From an uncultured Anaerotignum sp. (lineage in GTDB: Bacteria; Bacillota; Clostridia; Lachnospirales; Anaerotignaceae), in the NCBI RefSeq assembly GCF_934277605.1, contig NZ_CAKQVD010000013.1:1-42221 (forward strand): 42,221 nt of DNA. Reading direction: 5' to 3'. The notes beneath the pieces are model-generated. The model was not told the origin of the DNA. It saw only the letters and a program-made list of their open reading frames with translations, and searched no databases. Both the position numbers and the translations under genes were made by a program. Of the stretch, positions 16,456 through 23,449 are shown one piece after another. Numbering within the stretch: position 1 is the stretch's first letter; every line of letters begins with the position of its first letter.

Positions 16456-17763
16456 TCACATTCCCAGAGAAACCAGAGGAATGAAGATAAACAATGTCAG
16501 AATGGGAATCAAAATCTGTGTGACAGCAATATCAAAATAGGCCTCCTTATGTGTCAGCTTACAGATTCCGAGTAACGTGATTTGTGCGCCCTGATGGGGC
16601 AGGGTATCCAGTGTACCCGCTGCGATTGCACCGATACGATGCACTGCCTCCAGACTGACGCCCATGCTCTTATAGGTATCCGTCAATGCTGCGAAGGCAA
16701 CACCCATACCACCGGAGGCAGAGCCGCAAACGCCTGCGCAGATTGCAATGGTTACCGCAACGAATACCAGAGGGGAGATGGAGAGGTTTTGCAGATGGTT
16801 AATCAGATAATGGAACCCATCTGTCTGCTCTACCACGCCGCCGAAGCCGACAACGATTGCAGTGTTCAGGATGGCAGAGCCGGAGTCTGCCGCACCCTTA
16901 TTGAATACCTCAATCCAGCTATTGATATTCGCAACCTTCTTGAACATCAGCACAACCGCTAAGATAATGCCGACGGTTACGGAGGTTTCCACGGGCAGCT
17001 TCAGTGCATTGAAGCACAGAATGATTGCCACAATGGGAATCAGCGCAATGATGGGATGAGGCAGGTTATCGGAGGAGCGTTCCTCCAATTCCTCTGCGGA
17101 AAGCTGCATTTTCAGGCTTGCGTCCTCAAAGAGCTTGCCCTGCGCCGTGAATTTTCTGGCTCTGAACTCCAGCCAAACGAAAATCATCAGGAACTCTGCG
17201 GCGGTAGCAATCAGGGAGGGGAGGAAGGCTGCCGTTGCAGTTGTTCCTAAGCTTTTCATGGCAATGGTGTTCTGAATGGAGGGAGAGCCGGGTGCTGTCA
17301 TAGACCATGTCCAGCAGCCTGCCGAAATTGCCGCAGGAATCAGGCGGCGTGTCAGATTGGCACGCTTGAACATCTGCAAAGCAATGGGATAAACCACGAA
17401 GAACACAACAAAGCCGCTCACACCGCCGAAGGTCAAAAGACCTGTGATACACATAATCATGGGAGCGACAAAATGATTGCCGCAGAAGCGTCCCATGGTG
17501 CGTGCGATGGATTCCGCCGCCCCTGTGAACTGATAGACTGCACCAAAGAGCGCACCGACAAAGAAAATCAGAAAATACTTCGTGATATAATCCGATGTGG
17601 CGGGCATGAAGTGCTGCAGCAGGGTATCCAGAATGGGCAAACCGGAAAGCACGATAACAAAGATGGTAACAACCGGTGCCAGAATCAAGGCACTCATTTG
17701 TCGAAATGCCAGCACGCCAAAGAGGATGATGGCGATAAGCAAAATCAATACGCTAAAATTCAT
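16456..17763 (-). CDS. GntP-family permease
   Basis: A 435-aa polytopic protein with about 12 hydrophobic segments spread over its whole length. The hallmark patterns of the GntP/ArsB-like ion transporter superfamily are visible: FVGALFGAVYQFTGAA, GGVSGFVVFFVVYPIAL, AGCWTWSMTAPGSPSIQN and CGSASGGMGVAFAAL. GntP members import gluconate or other hydroxy acids, and some transport 3-hydroxybutyrate. Its ATG follows AGGAG and lies 31 bp downstream of a crotonase gene, with which it is probably cotranscribed. A short-chain hydroxy-acid or carboxylate substrate is suggested by that pairing and the neighbouring sigma-54 activator, but is not proved. Confidence 0.85.
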   Translation of the reverse strand: MNFSVLILLIAIILFGVLAFRQMSALILAPVVTIFVIVLSGLPILDTLLQHFMPATSDYITKYFLIFFVGALFGAVYQFTGAAESIARTMGRFCGNHFVAPMIMCITGLLTFGGVSGFVVFFVVYPIALQMFKRANLTRRLIPAAISAGCWTWSMTAPGSPSIQNTIAMKSLGTTATAAFLPSLIATAAEFLMIFVWLEFRARKFTAQGKLFEDASLKMQLSAEELEERSSDNLPHPIIALIPIVAIILCFNALKLPVETSVTVGIILAVVLMFKKVANINSWIEVFNKGAADSGSAILNTAIVVGFGGVVEQTDGFHYLINHLQNLSISPLVFVAVTIAICAGVCGSASGGMGVAFAALTDTYKSMGVSLEAVHRIGAIAAGTLDTLPHQGAQITLLGICKLTHKEAYFDIAVTQILIPILTLFIFIPLVSLGM

Positions 17764-17794
17764 ATTCCCTTCTCCTTTCCTTTATGAAAGCCGA

Positions 17795-18586
17795 TTAACG
17801 GAAATTGGGTTTGCGTTTTTCCAGGAACGCCTGCATCCCAACCTGCTTATCCTCAGTTGCGAAGCAAAGACCAACCAAGTCCTTCTCTACCTCCAAAGCA
17901 TTCATCAAATCCATATCTGCGCCCTTGTTGATGGAGAGCTTTGCATACTTGATTGCCATTGGGGACACCTTCAAGATATCAGCCATCAGCGCCTTTGCTT
18001 CATCCAGCAGTGCCTCTGCGGGAACCACTCTGTTTACCAGACCGTAACGCAGGGCTGTCTGTGCATCAATGTGCTTGCCTGTGTAAATCATTTCCTTTGC
18101 CAAGCCTGTACCAATCAGACGGGGCAATCTCTGTGTGCCGCCAAAGCAGGGGATAATGCCCAGTGTTACCTCGGGCTGACCGAACACAGCCTTTTCGGAG
18201 GCAATACGGATATCACAGCTCAGAGCCAGCTCACAGCCGCCGCCCAGTGCAAAGCCGTTGACTGCGGCGATAACGGGCTTATTCAGTGCTTCGATTTTGT
18301 TGAAGGTTGCCTGTGCATAGCCGGCATAGTCTCTGCCCTGCTCACTTTTGTAGGGCTGCATCTGCACGATGTCTGCGCCTGCAACAAAGCCTCTGCCCTC
18401 GCCTGTAATGATCACGCCGTAGATGTCATTTTCCTTGCTTACATAATCGAATACCATCTGCAGCTCATCCAAGGTCTGATTATTCAGAGCGTTCAGCGCC
18501 TTGGGGCGGTTCATGGTAACGATGAGTACATGGTTTTCCAGATCCAGTTTCAGGTTTTCCAGTGCGTTTGTGTTCAGGTTTTTCAT
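17795..18586 (-). CDS. Crotonase-family enoyl-CoA hydratase
   Basis: A 263-aa cytoplasmic crotonase-fold enzyme, probably hydrating short-chain enoyl-CoA (crotonyl-CoA to 3-hydroxybutyryl-CoA). MNRPKALNALNNQTLDEL opens the fold. GRGFVAGADIVQM is the oxyanion-hole strand. ALGGGCELALSCD and FGQPEVTLGIIPCFGGTQRL contain the two catalytic glutamates expected for a true hydratase. Length matches Crt. The start has AAGGAGG at good spacing. The permease gene follows 31 bp later. Other genes of a beta-oxidation or butyrate pathway are not adjacent, so the physiological substrate is open. Confidence 0.87.
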   Translation of the reverse strand: MKNLNTNALENLKLDLENHVLIVTMNRPKALNALNNQTLDELQMVFDYVSKENDIYGVIITGEGRGFVAGADIVQMQPYKSEQGRDYAGYAQATFNKIEALNKPVIAAVNGFALGGGCELALSCDIRIASEKAVFGQPEVTLGIIPCFGGTQRLPRLIGTGLAKEMIYTGKHIDAQTALRYGLVNRVVPAEALLDEAKALMADILKVSPMAIKYAKLSINKGADMDLMNALEVEKDLVGLCFATEDKQVGMQAFLEKRKPNFR

Positions 18587-18653
18587 AATAAATTCCTCCT
18601 TGATGTCTTGTGTTTTGTTTTGTGTTTTTTATTGGTTTTTGTATAGTTTTTAT

Positions 18654-18748
18654 ATTTTTTCACGGAAGGAGACTGCTTTTTTTGTACGCCGCTTGCTGAT
18701 TTTTGGGTACAAAAAGAACACCTGCTGTTTTCGCATTTTTTCACGAAA
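18654..18748 (-). promoter_or_regulatory. Repeats upstream of the crotonase-permease operon
   Basis: Two 14-bp direct repeats differing at one base (ATTTTTTCACGGAA at 18654-18667 and ATTTTTTCACGAAA at 18735-18748) flank an inverted pair of GTACAAAAA-type half sites. They may bind the adjacent sigma-54 activator. I found no convincing -24/-12 promoter with correct GG-N10-GC spacing and good flanks. Confidence 0.35.
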
Positions 18749-18822
18749 CACCCGATTTTTTTCGGGGGACGGAAACCCGCAAAAACAGCCTGCGGTGTCT
18801 CTCCCGTTATAAACGTATGAAA

Positions 18823-20223
18823 TTATCTTTTTTGCAGCTCATATTTTGCAATCTTCTTATATAATGCGCTGCGGTGGATGCCAAGCTCATTGGCTGCCAT
18901 CTGGCAGTTCCAATTACAATTTTTCAGCACATCCGTCAACAAGCCTCTTTCGTATTCCTCCATCATCTGATTCAGCTTTTTGCCGCCGACCACTTCCTCA
19001 GAAAGCTGATGGCGGGAAACCATCTTCGAGGGCAAATCCGAAAGCTGAATGAGGAAGTCCTCGCAGGCGGCATAGGCGCTTTTGATGACGTTATCCAATT
19101 CCCGAATGTTGCCCGGCCAATCATAATTCACGAAGCAATCCCGCACCTCCGGGGAGAGCGAAATGCCTGATTTATAATCGGAGTTCAGCCGATTGAGGAA
19201 ATAGGAGGCAAGCTCCACAATGTCCTCTCTGCGTTCCCGCAGGGGCGGCAGCTCGATATGAATGACATTCAAGCGATAATAGAGGTCCTCTCGAAATTCG
19301 CCTGCCTCAATCATCTGCGGCAGATTTTTTCTGGTGGCGGCAATGATGCGCACATCTACGGGAATGGGCTTATAGCCCCCGATTTTTTCAACCTCCTTTT
19401 CCTGCAGCACACGCAGCAGCTTTGCCTGCATCCCTAAGGGCATATCCCCGATTTCATCCAGAAAAAGCGTTCCGCCGCTTGCCAGCTCGAATTTCCCTTT
19501 TTTGCCGCCCTTTTTCGCCCCTGTGAAAGCACCCTCTTCATATCCGAACAGCTCACTTTCCAAAAGCTCATTGGGGATGGCGGCACAGTTAATGCTGACC
19601 ATCGGCTTTTCCCGCCGCTCTCCGTTGTTGTGGATGGCGTTGGCGAAAACCTCCTTGCCTGTACCCGTTTCGCCTGTCAGCAGAACGGGGAACAAGGTCT
19701 TGGCGGCCTTATAGCCTGCCTTTTTGACCTCCGCAAAGCGTGGGCTGTTGCCGACAATTTTATCAAAGGAATATTGCGAGCTGTTTCTGCTGCGGTATTC
19801 CTCTCTGTAAAATTCATATTCGGAATATTCCCGCATCAGCTTTTTCGCAGAATCCAGGGTTTGCAGTCGGAACTTTACCTGTGCCACGCCTGCAATGACG
19901 TTGTGGTTTTCGTCATATACGGCGGAGCGGTTTACCAGAAAGATTCTGTCCGAATCATCATCCGATTTTTCGCTTAGGCGAAGGATGGCGCCTTCCTCTC
20001 GGTAGGCATAATTGACAATGTCAATCATTTTTGTATTGGGAATAATCTCTGCAATACTTCTGCCGATGGCATAGTCTCTGGTGGTTTTCAGATATTGACA
20101 GTATTGCTCGTTGATATCCGTAATCACACCATGGTTATCGACAACGACGAAGCCGTCATCGGTCAGCGTCAGTATCTCGTCAAAGATGTATTTATATCGT
20201 TTGTCTTGATTTATTTCTGTCAT
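18823..20223 (-). CDS. PAS-domain sigma-54-dependent transcriptional activator
   Basis: A 466-aa bacterial enhancer-binding protein. A PAS-type sensor occupies about residues 8-120 (DDGFVVVDNHGVITDINEQY). The AAA+ domain (about 155-385) has Walker A LLTGETGTGKEVFANAI, the sigma-54 contact loop EEGAFTGAKKGG, Walker B GGTLFLDEIGDM and the arginine-finger region FREDLYYRLNVIHIELPPLRER. A Fis-type helix-turn-helix ends the protein (MAANELGIHRSALYKKIAKY). It should activate a sigma-54 promoter in response to a small ligand or redox signal. Its likely target is the crotonase-permease pair 236 bp downstream on the same strand. It is intact and carried inside the cotJC element. Confidence 0.92.
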   Translation of the reverse strand: MTEINQDKRYKYIFDEILTLTDDGFVVVDNHGVITDINEQYCQYLKTTRDYAIGRSIAEIIPNTKMIDIVNYAYREEGAILRLSEKSDDDSDRIFLVNRSAVYDENHNVIAGVAQVKFRLQTLDSAKKLMREYSEYEFYREEYRSRNSSQYSFDKIVGNSPRFAEVKKAGYKAAKTLFPVLLTGETGTGKEVFANAIHNNGERREKPMVSINCAAIPNELLESELFGYEEGAFTGAKKGGKKGKFELASGGTLFLDEIGDMPLGMQAKLLRVLQEKEVEKIGGYKPIPVDVRIIAATRKNLPQMIEAGEFREDLYYRLNVIHIELPPLRERREDIVELASYFLNRLNSDYKSGISLSPEVRDCFVNYDWPGNIRELDNVIKSAYAACEDFLIQLSDLPSKMVSRHQLSEEVVGGKKLNQMMEEYERGLLTDVLKNCNWNCQMAANELGIHRSALYKKIAKYELQKR

Positions 20224-20289
20224 GCTCTCTCCTCCTTTCTTTTTATTTTAGCACGCTTTTTTGTGCGATTCTATTGAAATTCTCTGTTT

Positions 20290-20387
20290 GGGGACTGTAT
20301 TCTTCTTTTGGAGACTGTATTCTCCTTTCAGAAACACATTTCTTTCTTTAGAGACATATTCTCTAAACAGAGACATATTCTTTGTTT
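20290..20387. repeat. Phased GAGAC...TCTC repeat array
   Basis: Five degenerate units of 19-20 bp start at 20290, 20310, 20330, 20350 and 20369, for example GGAGACTGTATTCTCCTTTC and AGAGACATATTCTCTAAAC. Each is roughly palindromic (GAGA...TCTC) and the spacing is about two helical turns, as expected for protein-binding sites on one DNA face. A perfect relative, GAGACATTTGTCTC, lies at 20767-20780. The 660-bp region 20224-20884 has no convincing gene. Confidence 0.55.
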
Positions 20388-20862
20388 GGAAAAACAAATG
20401 TCTTTTCCTGTGGAAAGAAGCTTTTTGCCCCCTTTTCCGCTGCTGCGGATGGTAAATCCGTTTCATTTTTCGGAAAAAATGTGGATTTTCGTCCAAAGCA
20501 GGTCTGCGGGAAGTCGTAGTTTTCCTTGATTTCTCAAGCTTTTTCGGGGAAGAATAGCTTTTCCCTTCCAAAGACTGCTGCCTTCCTTTTTTTGCTTTGG
20601 GCAGGTGGTTTTATTTTTTTCTTTCTGCCCTATATAATAGCAAGAAGCGTGCCAAAATCGAAATTTCAGAAAATATTTTTTTGTGAAATGTCGAAAATCC
20701 TTGATTTTTCGGACTTTTTCTACATTCGGAATTTTTTTCCTGTTTTTTCCGAATGAAAATCAAAAAGAGACATTTGTCTCCAAATAGAGAATATTTAGAA
20801 AAAAATGAGAGAAAACAGAAGGGGAGAGACAGATTTGTTTCTGAATGGAAAAGAAGAAAAGG

Positions 20863-20893
20863 GTTGCACCTATGCAAATGCACCCTCTGCTGC
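20863..20893. repeat. Right attachment site (inner arm plus core)
   Basis: Inner arm GTTGCACCTATGCAAATGCA (20863-20882) then core CTCTGCTGC (20885-20893), beyond which cotJC coding sequence begins. Joined to the left end, the arms form an inverted repeat around an 8-bp centre, the expected attP of the element. Confidence 0.85.
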
Positions 20894-21292
20894 CATATCC
20901 TCATACAAATCGGTAATCGGATCGCCCTTGGATTGCAGATAGGCGGCAGTGAAGGGAACACCTGCGGCAGAGGCAGGATATACCCCTAAGCCGTGATTGA
21001 CATAATAGGAATCCAAGCCGGCGGCAAGAATTTCGTCCTTCGTCAGCCCTTGCGTCAGCTGTCCCACAATCGTCCCCATCATCTCTAAATGGGCAAATTC
21101 CTCCGTCGCAATATCATTCAGCGTTGCCTTTGCCTCCGGCGTTACCATCGTAAATTTCTGGCTGAGATACCGCAGGGATGCACCCAGCTCGCCATCAGCA
21201 CCCCCATATTGCTCAATCATAATTTTTGCCAAGCGTGCATCCGGCTTTTTAATTTTCACAGGAAATTCCAATTTCTTTTCATAAATCCACAT
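20870..21292 (-). CDS. cotJC: Interrupted cotJC, 5' part
   Basis: The first 136 codons of cotJC, a manganese-catalase-like inner spore coat protein, from MWIYEKKLEFPVKI through ATEEFAHLEMMGTIVGQL to DLYEDMAAE. ATEEFAHLEMM carries the ferritin-like metal ligands of the family. At 20885 the frame leaves cotJC and reads four foreign codons (Gly-Ala-Phe-Ala) before a TAG, all inside the element. Rejoined to 10965-11156 it would encode 199 aa, close to the roughly 190 aa of known CotJC. It starts directly after the cotJB stop, with its GAAAGGAG site inside the end of cotJB. The unexcised product would lack the C-terminal third. Confidence 0.93.
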   Translation of the reverse strand: MWIYEKKLEFPVKIKKPDARLAKIMIEQYGGADGELGASLRYLSQKFTMVTPEAKATLNDIATEEFAHLEMMGTIVGQLTQGLTKDEILAAGLDSYYVNHGLGVYPASAAGVPFTAAYLQSKGDPITDLYEDMAAEGAFA

Positions 21293-21577
21293 TTATTTAC
21301 ACTCCTTTCCTGCCAAAGATAAATTGGCTTTGCTCTGCCAAGGCCAAGGATTATTCTTCCACTGCCAATCCTCTGTATCAGCGGCATAGCTGCGGAAGGA
21401 GCATAGAGGGCCGAATGTCTCCTCATATTTCATGCGTACCGTATCAGCGGCAGTGATGACTTGGTTATAAGCCGCAATGGCATCGCTGTCATCGGGGTGT
21501 GTATTCAGGAACAGCCCCAAATCCACCGCAATAAAATCCAATTCCATCAACGATTTCAGCAATTCATCCCGATTCAT
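21293..21577 (-). CDS. cotJB: Spore coat protein CotJB
   Basis: A 94-aa protein of the CotJB family, encoded in the middle of the cotJABC operon and deposited in the mother-cell-made spore coat. MNRDELLKSLMELDFIAVDL and LFLNTHPDDSDAIAAYN are characteristic, and the tryptophan-rich DWQWKNNPWPWQ matches the family's C-terminal block. The start at 21577 is chosen because it overlaps the cotJA stop by four bases (ATGA) and follows a GGGGG-rich ribosome site. It is intact, unlike cotJC. Confidence 0.93.
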   Translation of the reverse strand: MNRDELLKSLMELDFIAVDLGLFLNTHPDDSDAIAAYNQVITAADTVRMKYEETFGPLCSFRSYAADTEDWQWKNNPWPWQSKANLSLAGKECK

Positions 21578-21855
21578 GCCTCTGCCCCCTTTCCGAAACG
21601 ATAAAGATTCCAGCCGTCGCAATAGGGCATGGAAAGGCTGTCAAACACAGTGCCGCAGATGAGGCTTTGCTCCTGTCCCTTCGGTGTCTCATAGGGCTGA
21701 AAAGGAACCATAGCCTGTGCAAAGCCAATGCGTTCCCACACACAGGTGTTGCAGTCTCCCATCGTGGTATCGGGGCTTAAAGCGGCAGGCGCCTGCATAC
21801 AGGGACTCTGTCCGCAGCTTTGGTTACAAGCGAAGTTTTTGCACATTTCTCGCAT
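21574..21855 (-). CDS. cotJA: Spore coat-associated protein CotJA
   Basis: A 93-aa protein ending in the CotJA domain: VPFQPYETPKGQEQSLICGTVF and DSLSMPYCDGW are visible in the C-terminal half. The N-terminal third is Cys-rich (CKNFACNQSCGQSPC), longer than the Bacillus protein but common in clostridial versions. The start has AAGGAGG. It is the first gene of the operon. In Bacillus cotJ is sigma-E dependent; I could not find a convincing sigma-E promoter in the 105 bp upstream. Confidence 0.9.
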   Translation of the reverse strand: MREMCKNFACNQSCGQSPCMQAPAALSPDTTMGDCNTCVWERIGFAQAMVPFQPYETPKGQEQSLICGTVFDSLSMPYCDGWNLYRFGKGAEA

Positions 21856-21922
21856 GAGATTTCCTCCTTTTGCTATTTACAATATTTATACTATGGAGAA
21901 AGACGATTATGGTGCGCAAAAT

Positions 21923-21960
21923 AAAAAAACGGCAACTGCAAAAACAACAGTCGCCATTTT
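21923..21960 (-). terminator. Terminator of the LysR gene
   Basis: On the minus strand an 8-bp stem with one G-T pair (21948-21955 with 21931-21938), 9-nt loop, then seven T. It also insulates the cotJ operon from the LysR transcript. Confidence 0.8.
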
Positions 21961-21963
21961 TTC

Positions 21964-22848
21964 TCACAGCACACAGCGGCGCAAATGGTCAATCACAATC
22001 TGCATCGGCTCCGAAACCCATTTTTCCCGATGGTGCAAAAGCTGTGTCCAAATTTCAATTTCCATTTCTGGTACATTCAAATAGCACAGGCTCCCCTTCT
22101 CCACATAGGGATTGGAAATATAATCCGGCAAAAGAGAAATGCCCGCATCCTGCTCCACCAAGGAGGCAATCAGCCCTGCATTGCCGCTGACAAAAACCGG
22201 CTGAATTTCCAAGGACTGTGCCGCCAGCTGCTCATCCAGCATACGACGGTAGCTCATGCCCTTTTCGGTCAGAAGAAACGGCTGCTTCACCAATTCCACA
22301 AGCGAAATGGCATCCCTTGCCGCCAAGGCATTGCCTGCCGCACAGACAAAATGCACCCCAATCCGACTTTCCTGCTGAATGACATAATTCGTATCATAAA
22401 TATGGTTATCCAAGGTATACACGATATCCGCCTCGTTTTGATTCAGCAGGCGAAACATCTCCTGCGTGCCGGCTGAAATGCACTCAAGGGTAATATCGGG
22501 GTATTTTCGGTGCAGCTCAGGAAAAATGCGGCGGATCACCTCACTGCTCAAGGAATCGGCAATCGCCAAGCGCACACGCCCATGCACCCTTGTGTCCGAT
22601 TTTGTTTCCTCTTGGAAATTTTCCAATAATTCGTTGATTTTATATGCAGAGCGCAGCAGACGAACCCCATGCTCCGTCAACGTAACGGTGCGGTTGATTC
22701 TCTCGAATAAGGGTACACCCAATTCGTTTTCCAGCTGGCGAATCTGAAAGGAAACCGTTGATTGAGAATAGCCCAGCTTATCCCCTGCCTTTGTGAAGCT
22801 GCGCAGCTCCGCAACGTGTATGAAAGTAACCAGATTTTTGATATCCAT
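21964..22848 (-). CDS. LysR-family transcriptional regulator
   Basis: A 294-aa LysR regulator. The N-terminal winged helix-turn-helix is clear (FIHVAELRSFTKAGDKLGYS, then QSTVSFQIRQLENELGVPLF), a linker helix follows, and residues from about 90 form the periplasmic-binding-protein-like ligand domain. The start has AAAGGAGC. It has its own promoter with an inverted repeat at the -35, suggesting autoregulation. The divergent side holds only the tandem RNA repeats, so no target gene can be named. Confidence 0.9.
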   Translation of the reverse strand: MDIKNLVTFIHVAELRSFTKAGDKLGYSQSTVSFQIRQLENELGVPLFERINRTVTLTEHGVRLLRSAYKINELLENFQEETKSDTRVHGRVRLAIADSLSSEVIRRIFPELHRKYPDITLECISAGTQEMFRLLNQNEADIVYTLDNHIYDTNYVIQQESRIGVHFVCAAGNALAARDAISLVELVKQPFLLTEKGMSYRRMLDEQLAAQSLEIQPVFVSGNAGLIASLVEQDAGISLLPDYISNPYVEKGSLCYLNVPEMEIEIWTQLLHHREKWVSEPMQIVIDHLRRCVL

Positions 22849-22893
22849 AAAAGCTCCTTTTCCTCATGCTCCGTTTCAAAACCTTTTCTTTTC

Positions 22894-22940
22894 ACTGTAT
22901 CCGAAATGCCGCAAAAAATCAAGATAGAATCTGTCTTGAT
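22894..22940 (-). promoter_or_regulatory. LysR gene promoter with inverted-repeat operator
   Basis: Minus strand TTGATT (22917-22922), 17-bp spacer, TACAGT (22894-22899). An inverted repeat with 8-bp arms AATCAAGA and TCTTGATT spans 22917-22941 and covers the -35. It may be a LysR binding site; on the + strand it is followed by T residues, so a terminator is an alternative. Confidence 0.55.
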
Positions 22941-22966
22941 TTTTTCTTCTTTTTCCATCAGCCGTA

Positions 22967-22995
22967 TTGCTTTTCTCCACCTGTTGCGGTATAGT
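22967..22995 (+). promoter_or_regulatory. Promoter of RNA repeat copy 1
   Basis: TTGCTT (22967-22972), 17-bp spacer, TATAGT (22990-22995). The identical pair occurs 508 bp later at 23475-23503. Confidence 0.65.
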
Positions 22996-23000
22996 AGAAT

Positions 23001-23365
23001 GAAGAAGGATAAACTGAAGCAGCGTTTCGGGCGTAGGCCGGTGGGCTTTGCATATCGGCACTTGATCGTCCTTCTTGAACGGATACCGCTTGACGGAACG
23101 GCTCGGGGAATTGTACCCCGGTGCTAAGGGAAACCTTGCGGAAATAGGATTGGGAATAAGAATCGACGCAGAATACGCCTTCCTGCCCTTCGGGCATAGC
23201 CGAAGCATTTGCGGCATCTCGGAAATACGCTATTCTGCAGGCTGAGTCAACGGAATGATTCCTAGAAAATGGAGGACGCTTCGGCGAGGAATCCCGATAG
23301 GCTTCCGTTGCAAGCAAAAAAGAGCCTGATTTCACTGTGCACATGAAATCGGCTCTTTTTCTTTT
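23001..23365 (+). ncRNA. Unidentified structured RNA, copy 1 (about 365 nt)
   Basis: Between the promoter and a strong terminator (stem 23320-23334 with 23344-23357, one bulge, then TTTTTCTTTT) no plausible gene reads rightward. Several local hairpins are visible, for example CGGGG...CCCCG near 23104-23120 and CCTGCCCTTCGGGCA near 23181-23196. It lacks the signature blocks of tmRNA, RNase P RNA, SRP RNA and 6S RNA as far as I can judge. A leftward frame here is read as a shadow. Confidence 0.55.
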
Positions 23366-23449
23366 ATGTCTCATCCTTGATTTTCGTATTTTTAATATTG
23401 CAGGTTTTTGCTGCCCGATAAAAAAGAATGCCGAAAATCAAAAAGGATA

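Larger units (their letters stand above)
11157..20884. mobile_element. 9,728-bp recombinase element interrupting cotJC
   Basis: The segment between two direct copies of the core CTCTGCTGC (11157-11165 and 20885-20893). Its inner ends are inverted repeats that would form a symmetric attP of about 48 bp on excision. It encodes a large serine recombinase at its left end, a 55-codon gene, panB, panC, panD, a panG-like gene, a GntP permease, a crotonase and a sigma-54 activator, all on the minus strand. No phage structural, replication or conjugation gene is visible. Precise excision rebuilds cotJC. Known precedents are skin in sigK, SPbeta in spsM and an element in spoVFB; programmed excision here is inferred. 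Confidence 0.85.

Noticed and set aside
18792..18810. Possible sigma-54 promoter (GG-N10-GC) after the activator gene
   Set aside because: Only the two invariant dinucleotides match; the flanking TGGCAC and TTGCA bases do not, and it lies 200 bp from the crotonase start.
20290..20387. Short repeats considered as a CRISPR array
   Set aside because: Units are 19-20 bp, degenerate and without spacers; no cas gene is present.
20248..20571. Leftward 107-codon frame at the right end of the element
   Set aside because: Lys/Arg-rich translation of the repeat array with no ribosome site and no family resemblance.
21856..21922. Sigma-E promoter for cotJA
   Set aside because: CATAGTAT is a fair -10 match but no acceptable -35 occurs 13-16 bp upstream.
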